From assembly GCA_001805895.1 (NCBI GenBank), contig MHHD01000027.1, positions 1-23,400 of the forward strand: a stretch of DNA of 23,400 bases. Direction: 5' to 3'. Under the pieces are notes generated by a model that worked only from the letters and a program-made list of their open reading frames with translations, was not told the origin of the DNA and searched no databases. Every line of letters starts with the position of its first letter. Positions within the stretch are counted from its first letter, which is position 1. The translations under genes were made by a program, and so were the position numbers. Below, in pieces: positions 15,776 through 21,771 of this stretch. This DNA is from Omnitrophica WOR_2 bacterium RIFCSPLOWO2_12_FULL_51_8 (GTDB lineage Bacteria > Omnitrophota > Gorgyraeia > Gygaellales > Profunditerraquicolaceae).

Positions 15776-15818
15776 TGCACCCAAATATTTACTTGACCCT
15801 GTCCGCGAGGCATTATAT

Positions 15819-15990
15819 ATTTTTACAGGCAGGTCTTCTGGCTTGGGGCCTCATCCTACCGGCCGCGTCTTCCCGCTCCGCGCTTAGTTTACTCGGCGCA
15901 GAACAGTGACTTTTGCAGCTTTCGTCCACCCCTACAGCGGCGGGACCGCATCCGTTTCACGGATTTCCCTAACCCGTATCTAAAAATCAC
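15819..15990 (-). promoter_or_regulatory. Full-length cobalamin riboswitch of the btuFCD-cob operon
   Basis: The minus strand has all classical parts in order: a 5' GGGTTAGGGAAATCC segment, GTGAAACGGATGCGG, the core GCGGTCCCGCCGCTGTAG (15949-15932), GTCACTG, GCGGGAAGACG and the B12 box AAGCCAGAAGACCTGCC (15845-15829). ATTTTTA and TAAAAAT flank it as an outer helix (15987-15981 with 15825-15819). It is about 170 bases, the long AdoCbl (Cbl-I) type. It reports corrinoid sufficiency and feeds the terminator at 15731-15775. Confidence 0.95.
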
Positions 15991-16001
15991 GCTTCTTAGT
16001 T

Positions 16002-16029
16002 ACTTTACCACGCAAAGAAAATTTGTCAA
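16002..16029 (-). promoter_or_regulatory. Promoter for the riboswitch/btuFCD-cob transcript
   Basis: On the minus strand TTGACA (16029-16024), a 16-base spacer and TAAAGT (16007-16002) form a good sigma70-like promoter. It begins immediately after the cobO stop codon. The expected start near 15995 is a few bases before the first riboswitch helix. Confidence 0.65.
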
Positions 16030-16545
16030 TTAAAATTCTATTCCCCTTCTTGCCCGCACGCCTTTTCTAAAATAATGTTTTACTTCCCTGATTTCGCTGA
16101 CCAGGTCGGCGCGCTCTATGATTTCCGAGGGCGCGTCTCTGCCGGTAATCACCAACTCGATTTTTTTAGGCGCGCCCCCGATCAATTCAAGGACATCTTT
16201 TAGTTTAATCAGGCCCAGCCTCAGGGCTGCGTTTAATTCGTCCATAATTATGATATCGCATTGTTTTGTTTTTATCGCTTTCCTTGCCGCCTCCAGCGCT
16301 TCTTTCGCCATCTTCGCGTCTATGGCCCCGGGGGCCTTCCTTATAAAGCGCCTTGTCCCAAACTGTTCGATTTTAATATTTTTGAGCTTTTTTAAAGAGG
16401 CCAATTCGCAGCAGAACCTCCCTTTTAAAAACTGGCAGATATAAACTTTTTTTCCTGCCCCGGCAGCGCGCATTGCCATGCCTAAGGCGGCGGTAGTTTT
16501 ACCTTTGCCATTACCGGTATAAACTTGTATCAACGCACCACCCAC
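16030..16545 (-). CDS. cobO: Cob(I)yrinic acid a,c-diamide / corrinoid adenosyltransferase
   Basis: This 171-residue protein of the CobA/CobO/BtuR family has the P-loop TGNGKGKTTAALG (Gly11 to Thr18 core), VYICQFLKG, a DIIIMDELNAALRLGLI Walker B region and ITGRDAPSEIIERADLVSEI. It adenosylates reduced corrinoids to the coenzyme form, needed before CobU can act on salvaged cobinamide. The start is a GTG at 16545 with an AGGAAGG site about 10 bases away; a TTG four codons later is the alternative. It lies after pcm, separated by a 12-bp hairpin, and upstream of the riboswitch, so it seems to escape riboswitch control. Confidence 0.93.
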   Translation of the reverse strand: MGGALIQVYTGNGKGKTTAALGMAMRAAGAGKKVYICQFLKGRFCCELASLKKLKNIKIEQFGTRRFIRKAPGAIDAKMAKEALEAARKAIKTKQCDIIIMDELNAALRLGLIKLKDVLELIGGAPKKIELVITGRDAPSEIIERADLVSEIREVKHYFRKGVRARRGIEF

Positions 16546-16565
16546 TATTTTTTAGCCTTCCTTGA

Positions 16566-16599
16566 GGGACACCCTGCCGATTGTTTAGCAGGGTGTCCC
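16566..16599. repeat. Perfect 12-bp inverted repeat between pcm and cobO
   Basis: GGGACACCCTGC (16566-16577) and GCAGGGTGTCCC (16588-16599) flank a 10-base loop. The hairpin starts directly after the pcm stop codon and ends about 20 bases before the cobO start region. There is no U-tract on either side, so it is not a standard terminator. It resembles REP-type extragenic palindromes or an mRNA-processing hairpin. Confidence 0.7.
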
Positions 16600-17238
16600 C
16601 TATGGGGAGGCGAATTTCCCGATCAGCGGGACAAAGCTGCAGCCGCAAATTTGCCGGGATTCAATGAGGCCCCTTTTCTTCTCCAGCACGGTCAAAATCT
16701 GGCTGGAAGGGCCGCCCAAGGGAAGCACTAATTTTCCCTCCATACCCAGCTGTTCGATCAAGGGCAAAGGGATCTCCGGGGACGCGGCAGTTACCACGAT
16801 CCTGTCAAAGGGCGCTTCTTCCGGCCAGCCCAGCGTCCCGTCGCCGGTTTTTACTTTGGCATTCTTAACTCCGACCCCCGCCAATAACACAGATGCCTTT
16901 CTGCTCAGAAGCTCTATCCTTTCTATGCCGTAAACCTCTTTACATAGTTCTGCCAGTATAGCCAGCTGGTAACCTGACCCGGCGCCGACTTCCAGGACTT
17001 TCTCTGTGCCGTTTAAAGCTAATGCCTCGGTCATCAAGGCGACAATGTATGGCTGGGAGATGGTCTGCCCGGAGCCGATCGGCAGCGGAAAATCACTGTA
17101 ACCGTTAGGCGCAAGCTCCTCGCTGACGAATTTATGCCGCTCTACCTTTTTGAAGGCGGCCAAGATTTTTTCGTCCTTTATGCCGCGAGACAAAAGCTGT
17201 TCGCGGACCATTTTTTCCCTTAATGCCGCGTAGTCCAT
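16600..17238 (-). CDS. pcm: Protein-L-isoaspartate O-methyltransferase
   Basis: This 212-residue protein has the expected length. Signature blocks are REKMVREQLLSRGIKDEKIL, GYSDFPLPIGSGQTISQPYIVALM (substrate loop), the SAM-binding motif VLEVGAGSGYQLAILAEL and a FDRIVVTAASPEIP stretch. The family uses SAM to methyl-esterify isoaspartyl residues for protein repair. AAGGAATT precedes the ATG at 17238, inside the end of the glycosyltransferase gene (19-base overlap). No surE neighbour is visible. No functional link to the flanking genes is evident. Confidence 0.95.
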   Translation of the reverse strand: MDYAALREKMVREQLLSRGIKDEKILAAFKKVERHKFVSEELAPNGYSDFPLPIGSGQTISQPYIVALMTEALALNGTEKVLEVGAGSGYQLAILAELCKEVYGIERIELLSRKASVLLAGVGVKNAKVKTGDGTLGWPEEAPFDRIVVTAASPEIPLPLIEQLGMEGKLVLPLGGPSSQILTVLEKKRGLIESRQICGCSFVPLIGKFASP

Positions 17239-17891
17239 AATTCCTTGAGAATGAAACGCAGAAACCTAAAAGTATCCATGACCGGGTTAATCCGGCTTTT
17301 CTGCCCCCTGTAGACAGTCTTGATCGGCACGGACTCAATTCTCTGCCCTAGGCGCGAACACCGCAATAAAATTTCAGATTCAGTTTCATAATTATTTGTG
17401 GAAAGTTTTACCTCTTCAAGGACTCTTCTTTTGATCAGGCGGAAGCCGCACTGAGTATCGGGAATCTTTTGCTTAGCGATCCCCGATATAAGGCAGGACA
17501 GGGCCTTATTGGTCAAGAATCGGGCGAGGGGCATATTTTTGGCCTTCTGCATCCGGTTGCCGATAATGATGCCGCTATCCGAATACTTGGCCAAGCGGAT
17601 AAAAAAGGGAAGATCTTCCGGAAGATGCTGGCCGTCGCCATCCATGGTAATTACCGCTTCGTAGCCCTTGCCTAAGGCATAATCAAACCCCCTGATCAGC
17701 GACGCGCCTTTACCCTGGTTCTTGGCGTTCCGCAAGACGAAAGCCCCGGATTCCCCGGCGATCTGCGGGGTATTGTCGTTGGAGCCGTCGTCAACCACCA
17801 CTACATCTAAATTGTGGCGCATGACTTCTTTGATCAGTCCGCCGATTTCCCTGGCCTCGTTATATGTCGGGATGATCACACAAGTTTTCAT
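17220..17891 (-). CDS. GT2 family glycosyltransferase (dolichol-phosphate-mannose-synthase-like)
   Basis: This 223-residue single-domain GT-A enzyme starts CVIIPTYNEAREIGGLI. It has VVVVDDGSNDNTPQIA, AVITMDGDGQHLPEDLP with the DxD-type metal site and a DTQCGFRLIKRRVLEEV block typical of the DPM1/polyprenyl-phosphate branch. There is no C-terminal membrane segment, unlike ArnC-type enzymes. It likely transfers a sugar to a lipid carrier or glycolipid, but donor and acceptor are unknown. The gene is first in its unit, with a promoter-like extended -10 in front, and overlaps pcm. Confidence 0.87.
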   Translation of the reverse strand: MKTCVIIPTYNEAREIGGLIKEVMRHNLDVVVVDDGSNDNTPQIAGESGAFVLRNAKNQGKGASLIRGFDYALGKGYEAVITMDGDGQHLPEDLPFFIRLAKYSDSGIIIGNRMQKAKNMPLARFLTNKALSCLISGIAKQKIPDTQCGFRLIKRRVLEEVKLSTNNYETESEILLRCSRLGQRIESVPIKTVYRGQKSRINPVMDTFRFLRFILKELWTTRH

Positions 17892-17923
17892 TCTTCTAAT
17901 ACAAGCGCATTAAATATTCTTGC

Positions 17924-17932
17924 ATTATAACA
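17924..17932 (-). promoter_or_regulatory. Extended -10 promoter for the GT2-pcm-cobO unit
   Basis: On the minus strand TGTTATAAT gives a perfect TGnTATAAT extended -10. The expected start near 17917 leaves a leader of about 25 bases before the GT2 ATG. No good -35 is seen, which extended -10 promoters often do without. Confidence 0.5.
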
Positions 17933-17941
17933 GCGGATATA

Positions 17942-18036
17942 CACAGATTGGCACAGATAAAATGATGCAAGATGATCACAGATAACGTCTTAAAATATCT
18001 GCGATCATCTGTTTCTTCTCATCTGCGATCATCTGT
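17942..18036. repeat. CACAGAT/ATCTGTG-rich repetitive intergenic element
   Basis: A 16-base word, ATCTGCGATCATCTGT, occurs twice in direct orientation (17997-18012 and 18021-18036). Inverted variants occur at 17942-17985 (CACAGATTGG, GCACAGATAA, GATGATCACAGAT). The same CACAGATTGGC(A/G)CAGAT string, one base different, occurs at 5113-5131 in front of rpsU, so the word is dispersed in the genome. The two direct copies have a 24-base period and are too few and too short for CRISPR. No frame is open through it. It lies between the acyltransferase gene and the GT2 promoter. Confidence 0.6.
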
Positions 18037-18071
18037 GCAATACAATATGTCAATTATTTAGTTCGTTTGTA

Positions 18072-18929
18072 TTAACTGATCCAGAAACGTTTGAACATAT
18101 ACCATTGTTCGGGGTATTTGCGGATATAATCCTCGACAACTGCCTTATATTTCAGAATCAATTCCCGCGCGTCCCGTTTCTTGTCGCCGGTCGGGATATA
18201 GTTAATCGGTTGTTCGATTTTCAAGAGAAAAGTGTCATCTTTGTTCCGCAGCATAAAGCCGGGAATAATGCTTGCGCCGGTCTGCAGGGCAAACGCTGCC
18301 GGCCCTTCGGGGAAGAATGCCTTTTTACCGAAGAAATCCAGGACAATCCCCTTCTCGGTAAAATCACGGTCGCCGAGGAGGGCGATAATTTTATTTTCCT
18401 TCAAAAGCGAAAGACACCTCCTTACCGCCCTGCCCAAAGGGATGATATTCAGGCCTTTACTTTTCCTCTGGGCATTAAAAAAGCCATCCACCATTTTATT
18501 CTTATGCCTCAGGGCAACCGCCCAGAGCGGGTAGCCCGAAAGAGCGATCACTACTCCTCCCAGTTCCCAGTTCCCCAGATGCGCGGTAAGGACGATCGCC
18601 CCCCTGCCTTCTCTGAGCGCCTGGTCGAAATAATGGATATTTTCGATGCGGACAATATTTCTTATGTATGCTTCATCCAGTTTCTCAAAGCGGAAAAAAT
18701 CCACCAGGTATTTGGCGAAATTCCTGGCCATTTCCCTGCGGATCCTGTAGATTTCCTCCCGCGGCTTATCCGGGAAGATTATTTCAAGGTTTTCCTTAAC
18801 GCAGCGCCGGTCCTGGTCGGCGAAGATATAATGCACGTCGGAGCAGAATACCGCGATCCGGTAGGCCCATTGTAAAGGCAGGCGCAGCGCAAGAAACTGC
18901 CCGCAGCGGTAAACGAGATAATTAAGCAT
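18072..18929 (-). CDS. LpxL/HtrB-like lysophospholipid acyltransferase
   Basis: This 285-residue protein has an N-terminal hydrophobic anchor (about 10-30) and the catalytic HxxxxE motif as HLGNWE (His117 and Glu122). An AIVLTAHLGNWELGG block, IALLGDRDF and FFGKKAFFPEGPAAFALQTGASIIPG are typical of lipid A late acyltransferases. The family adds a secondary acyl chain to lipid A or a related glycolipid at the inner membrane. It overlaps the MGDG-synthase-like gene by 8 bases. True LpxL/LpxM enzymes are usually slightly longer, so the acceptor could be a different glycolipid. Confidence 0.88.
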   Translation of the reverse strand: MLNYLVYRCGQFLALRLPLQWAYRIAVFCSDVHYIFADQDRRCVKENLEIIFPDKPREEIYRIRREMARNFAKYLVDFFRFEKLDEAYIRNIVRIENIHYFDQALREGRGAIVLTAHLGNWELGGVVIALSGYPLWAVALRHKNKMVDGFFNAQRKSKGLNIIPLGRAVRRCLSLLKENKIIALLGDRDFTEKGIVLDFFGKKAFFPEGPAAFALQTGASIIPGFMLRNKDDTFLLKIEQPINYIPTGDKKRDARELILKYKAVVEDYIRKYPEQWYMFKRFWIS

Positions 18930-20046
18930 GGGTTATTTCTATCAATAACTTGGCGATGTCAAAGCTGGCGTTGGGTTTGCTGATTTTTTCCGCGGCGTGC
19001 AGAAGGCGGTTAAGACGGTCGGGGCTGCGCGCGAGCTCTTCGATTACGAAATGGATATCCCGCGGGTCATCAATCCGGATGGCTGCGCCCTTCTCGGTGA
19101 GGTAATCAGAGTTATTTGCCTCCTGGCCGGGGATGGGTTTGACGATGACCATCGGCATTCTTTTTGCCAACGCCTCCGCCGTAGTCACACCGCCGGGCTT
19201 GGAGATGACCACGCTGGAAACAGACATCAGCTCATGGATGTTGTTGACGTAGCCAAAGAGCAGAATTCTCTGCCGGCATTTTTTTATCTTTGATTTTAAG
19301 GAGTCATAGAGTTTTTTATTTGTGCCGCAGGCTACGATTTCCTGCACCGGGAAGGGGATTCTTTCCAGGGACTTGATGATTTTCTTGATCGGGCCTAAGC
19401 CCTGGCCTCCCCCCATAATCAAGAGGGTCATTACCTCGGAGTCCAATTTGAATTTATAAAAAAGCCTTGCCTTATCCAGAAGTTCGTTAAATTTGGGGTC
19501 AAAGGGGATGCCGAAGGAACGGATCTTTTCCGCGGGAACGCCTTTTTTAATCAGCCGCTGGGATACATTATCCGACGGAGTGATATAATAATCGATGCTT
19601 TCATATACCCAGAAGGAGTGTGGGGCGAAATCAGTCAACACCGCCACTAAAGGAAACTTTACGCCGAAATTTTTTTTGTAATCGGCGACCATCCCGCAGG
19701 GAAACGCCTGAGTGCAGAGTACGGCATCGGGCTTAAATTTATCAAAAAGTTTTTTCAGTTTAGGCGAATTAAACTTATGGATATTCTTCTTGATTCTCTC
19801 CAGCCGTTTAATGACTGAGGGGTTATCATAGAGGTATTCCCAGAGCTGCGGGGCGGACTTGATCACGCCCATATAGATCCGGTTGATGATTTTTTCCGTG
19901 ATCGGGTTGGTATAGTTAAATCCGTTGATGCCGGTTATTTCTATGTCCGGCCGCAGGATTTTCAATGCCTTGCCCACGGCCTCTGCGGCGCTGCGGTGGC
20001 CGGAAACCTCGGAGATATACATCAGCATAATCCGTTTATGGTGCAT
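18922..20046 (-). CDS. MGDG-synthase-like glycosyltransferase (GT28 type)
   Basis: With the ATG at 20046 the protein has 374 residues. It opens IMLMYISEVSGHRSAAEAV, the N-terminal MGDG synthase/diacylglycerol glucosyltransferase signature, followed by AVLCTQAFPCGMVADYK and LTDFAPHSFWV. The C-terminal GT28 half has LIMGGGQGLGP and ISKPGGVTTAEALAKRMPMV, the nucleotide-sugar site. The family glycosylates diacylglycerol or a related lipid at the membrane. Earlier in-frame codons overlap the HD-GYP gene end; no clear Shine-Dalgarno sequence decides between them. Overlap with the acyltransferase suggests a shared glycolipid product. Confidence 0.85.
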   Translation of the reverse strand: MHHKRIMLMYISEVSGHRSAAEAVGKALKILRPDIEITGINGFNYTNPITEKIINRIYMGVIKSAPQLWEYLYDNPSVIKRLERIKKNIHKFNSPKLKKLFDKFKPDAVLCTQAFPCGMVADYKKNFGVKFPLVAVLTDFAPHSFWVYESIDYYITPSDNVSQRLIKKGVPAEKIRSFGIPFDPKFNELLDKARLFYKFKLDSEVMTLLIMGGGQGLGPIKKIIKSLERIPFPVQEIVACGTNKKLYDSLKSKIKKCRQRILLFGYVNNIHELMSVSSVVISKPGGVTTAEALAKRMPMVIVKPIPGQEANNSDYLTEKGAAIRIDDPRDIHFVIEELARSPDRLNRLLHAAEKISKPNASFDIAKLLIEITHA

Positions 20047-20056
20047 AGGGGGAAGT

Positions 20057-21226
20057 TTAAATCCTGCTTTCGCGGTGCAGTTCGACCAGCGCCCTGACCA
20101 CATTAGGATGGAATTGGCTTCCGCTTAAGGTTTGGATTTCGGCGACAGCGGTTTCTTTAAACATCGGGCTGCGGTAAGGCCTCTGTGTAGTCATAGCGTC
20201 AAAGGCGTCCGCCACCGCTATAATTGCGGCAATCAGGGGAATTTTTTCTCCGCTTAGGCCATCGGGATAACCGGAACCGTCATACCTTTCGTGATGGTAT
20301 TTGACTCCCAGTAAGGTATCCTTAAGCTCCATAATTGGCTCCAGGATAGTCACGCCGACCTGAGTATGTTCCTGCACGCATTTTCTTTCTGCCTCATCCA
20401 GCGGCCCCTCTTTATTCAATATCGATTCCGGAATCCCGATTTTTCCGATATCGTGCAGGAGGCTGGCGATATGCAGCTGTTCGATAAATTTTCCGTTCAG
20501 GCTGCCTGAGTCCGTGTCTTTGTCTAAACGGCCGGCGATCTCCAAGCTTAAATCCCTCACTCGGGAAGTATGACCGTGGGTGTAATGGTCTTTGGCGTCT
20601 ATGGCCGTGGCCAGCGCGCCGATCGTCTGGATAAAGAGCCGTTTTTTATTGTCTAACTGCGATTCGAGGTCTTTGAACAACTGGGCGTTTTTCAGGGCCA
20701 TAGCTACGTCGTGCGCCAGGGCGACAAAAAAATTGAGCTCTGAATGGTTAAATCTGCGCCGGCTCCTTTTCCTGCCCAGCAATAATAACCCTAGCAGGCC
20801 GTCGCGGAAATAACTGGGGATGCAGACTACCGACTGGAATATCTCCATCTGCAGCAGGGCCTTCCTTAACAGCTCTTCCTGCTGAGGGGATATTTTTTTT
20901 CTTTTTAGCAGTCTTTCCGCCTCGGCATAGACAAAAGCCCCGTCAGAAAACAGCCTTTTGCCCGCTTCAGCGGTGAAAAGCTGCACTAAGTGGTTATCCG
21001 TATCCATCCGGGCAAATCCCCTGGGGATCTTAGTTCCCCTTACCCCGAAAGAAAACGTCGAAATATAGGTCTGTTTTTCCCTGTCGTACAGGAGGATGCT
21101 GGCGTGCTCAACGCGCACCTTTTGCGCGATCATCCGCGCAATCAGCCTGATCAGGGTATCCGGGTTATGGATTAAAATCATACCCTTGGCAGCCCGCTCT
21201 AACTCTTTCTTATAGTCAATAGACAT
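20057..21226 (-). CDS. GAF domain HD-GYP protein, probable cyclic-di-GMP phosphodiesterase
   Basis: The ATG at 21226 gives 389 residues. An N-terminal GAF-like sensor (about 10-170) contains ARMIAQKVRVEHASILLYDRE and SVVCIPSYFRDGLLGLLLLG. It is followed by an HD-GYP domain (about 195-380) with TIDAKDHYTHGHTSRV, SLLHDIGKIGIPESIL and YHHERYDGSGYPDGLSG, so HD and GYP residues are intact. By family it should hydrolyse cyclic di-GMP to GMP or pGpG in response to a signal on GAF. An upstream GTG at 21250 would place the start inside the 21232 palindromic element and is less likely. No good Shine-Dalgarno sequence is visible. Confidence 0.9.
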   Translation of the reverse strand: MSIDYKKELERAAKGMILIHNPDTLIRLIARMIAQKVRVEHASILLYDREKQTYISTFSFGVRGTKIPRGFARMDTDNHLVQLFTAEAGKRLFSDGAFVYAEAERLLKRKKISPQQEELLRKALLQMEIFQSVVCIPSYFRDGLLGLLLLGRKRSRRRFNHSELNFFVALAHDVAMALKNAQLFKDLESQLDNKKRLFIQTIGALATAIDAKDHYTHGHTSRVRDLSLEIAGRLDKDTDSGSLNGKFIEQLHIASLLHDIGKIGIPESILNKEGPLDEAERKCVQEHTQVGVTILEPIMELKDTLLGVKYHHERYDGSGYPDGLSGEKIPLIAAIIAVADAFDAMTTQRPYRSPMFKETAVAEIQTLSGSQFHPNVVRALVELHRESRI

Positions 21227-21231
21227 ATATA

Positions 21232-21382
21232 AAATTCGGTTTTCGTTCACAAAGGTTTCGGTGTCGGTTACGTATCGTTAAAAAAGTTATCGTAAATCGT
21301 TTATCGTTTTTTAACGATAAACGAAACCTTTCCATACGTAGCCGATACGTAGTCGAAACCGATGCCTCTTGAAACGAAACCC
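21232..21382. repeat. Imperfect palindromic intergenic element, family 1 copy B (about 150 bp)
   Basis: The centre is a perfect 11-bp hairpin: CGTTTATCGTT (21298-21308), loop TTTT, AACGATAAACG (21313-21323). Outer arms carry AAAGGTTTCGG and ACGTATCG, answered by CATACGTAGCCG and ATACGTAG in inverse. It shares ATCGTAAATCGTTT, CGATAAACGAAACC and TACGTAGCCG with copy A at 5163-5339. There is no open frame or transposase. It separates the secretin-receiver unit from the HD-GYP unit. No U-tract follows the hairpin on either strand. Edges are approximate. Confidence 0.65.
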
Positions 21383-21384
21383 AA

Positions 21385-21771
21385 CTATTCTTGAGAAAGC
21401 TCCTTCAGCACTATGCCTTCTAATTCCTCCAGCACCAGCGGCTTATGGATATAATTGATGGCGCCGTTTTGCCGGCACTGCTGGAGCCTGCCGCCTTCTT
21501 CCGGTTTACTGCCGCTGACGATAATTACCTTGATCCCCTGGTTTATTTGCCTGATCCGCTTCAGCACTTCGATACCGTCGATCCCCGGCAATTTCAGATC
21601 TAAAAGCACTAATTGGACCTTCGCGTTTTCGCCCTGGATGATTTCCAGCGCCTCTTCACCGCTGGAGGCAACGGTTACAGGGATCTTGCGCTTGCGGAAG
21701 AAATTGGCGGCAAATTCCCGCACATCCGCTTCGTCGTCCACAATGAGTAATTTCTGCGGCGGATTATTCAT
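21385..21771 (-). CDS. Stand-alone CheY-like response regulator receiver
   Basis: This 128-residue single REC domain has the acidic pair Asp12-Asp13 (LLIVDDEADV), phosphoacceptor Asp58 in VLLDLKLPGIDG, switch Ser86 in IIVSGSKPE and conserved Lys110 in YIHKPL, so all phosphotransfer residues are present. There is no output domain. By family it acts through phosphorylation-dependent protein binding. Its start overlaps the secretin stop by 8 bases (ATGAATAA), so the two are translated together. No histidine kinase is visible in the window. A local role in pilus or secretion control is inferred from position only. Confidence 0.92.
   Translation of the reverse strand: MNNPPQKLLIVDDEADVREFAANFFRKRKIPVTVASSGEEALEIIQGENAKVQLVLLDLKLPGIDGIEVLKRIRQINQGIKVIIVSGSKPEEGGRLQQCRQNGAINYIHKPLVLEELEGIVLKELSQE

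Noticed and set aside
15719..15784. Longer N-terminus for BtuF starting at 15784
   Set aside because: It would translate the riboswitch terminator hairpin and put 22 non-signal residues ahead of a good signal peptide.
16566..16599. Intrinsic terminator after pcm
   Set aside because: The stem is strong, but neither strand has a U-tract after it.
17997..18036. Possible CRISPR repeats
   Set aside because: Only two direct copies of 16 bases with an 8-base gap, plus inverted variants, and no cas genes. It fits an intergenic repeat instead.
18105..18875. 256-codon plus-strand open frame
   Set aside because: It is wholly antisense to the LpxL-like gene with its HxxxxE motif; composition is not protein-like and no domain is recognisable.
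21227..21250. GTG start extending the HD-GYP protein by 8 residues
   Set aside because: It falls within the palindromic element and has no ribosome site; the ATG at 21226 begins family-like sequence.
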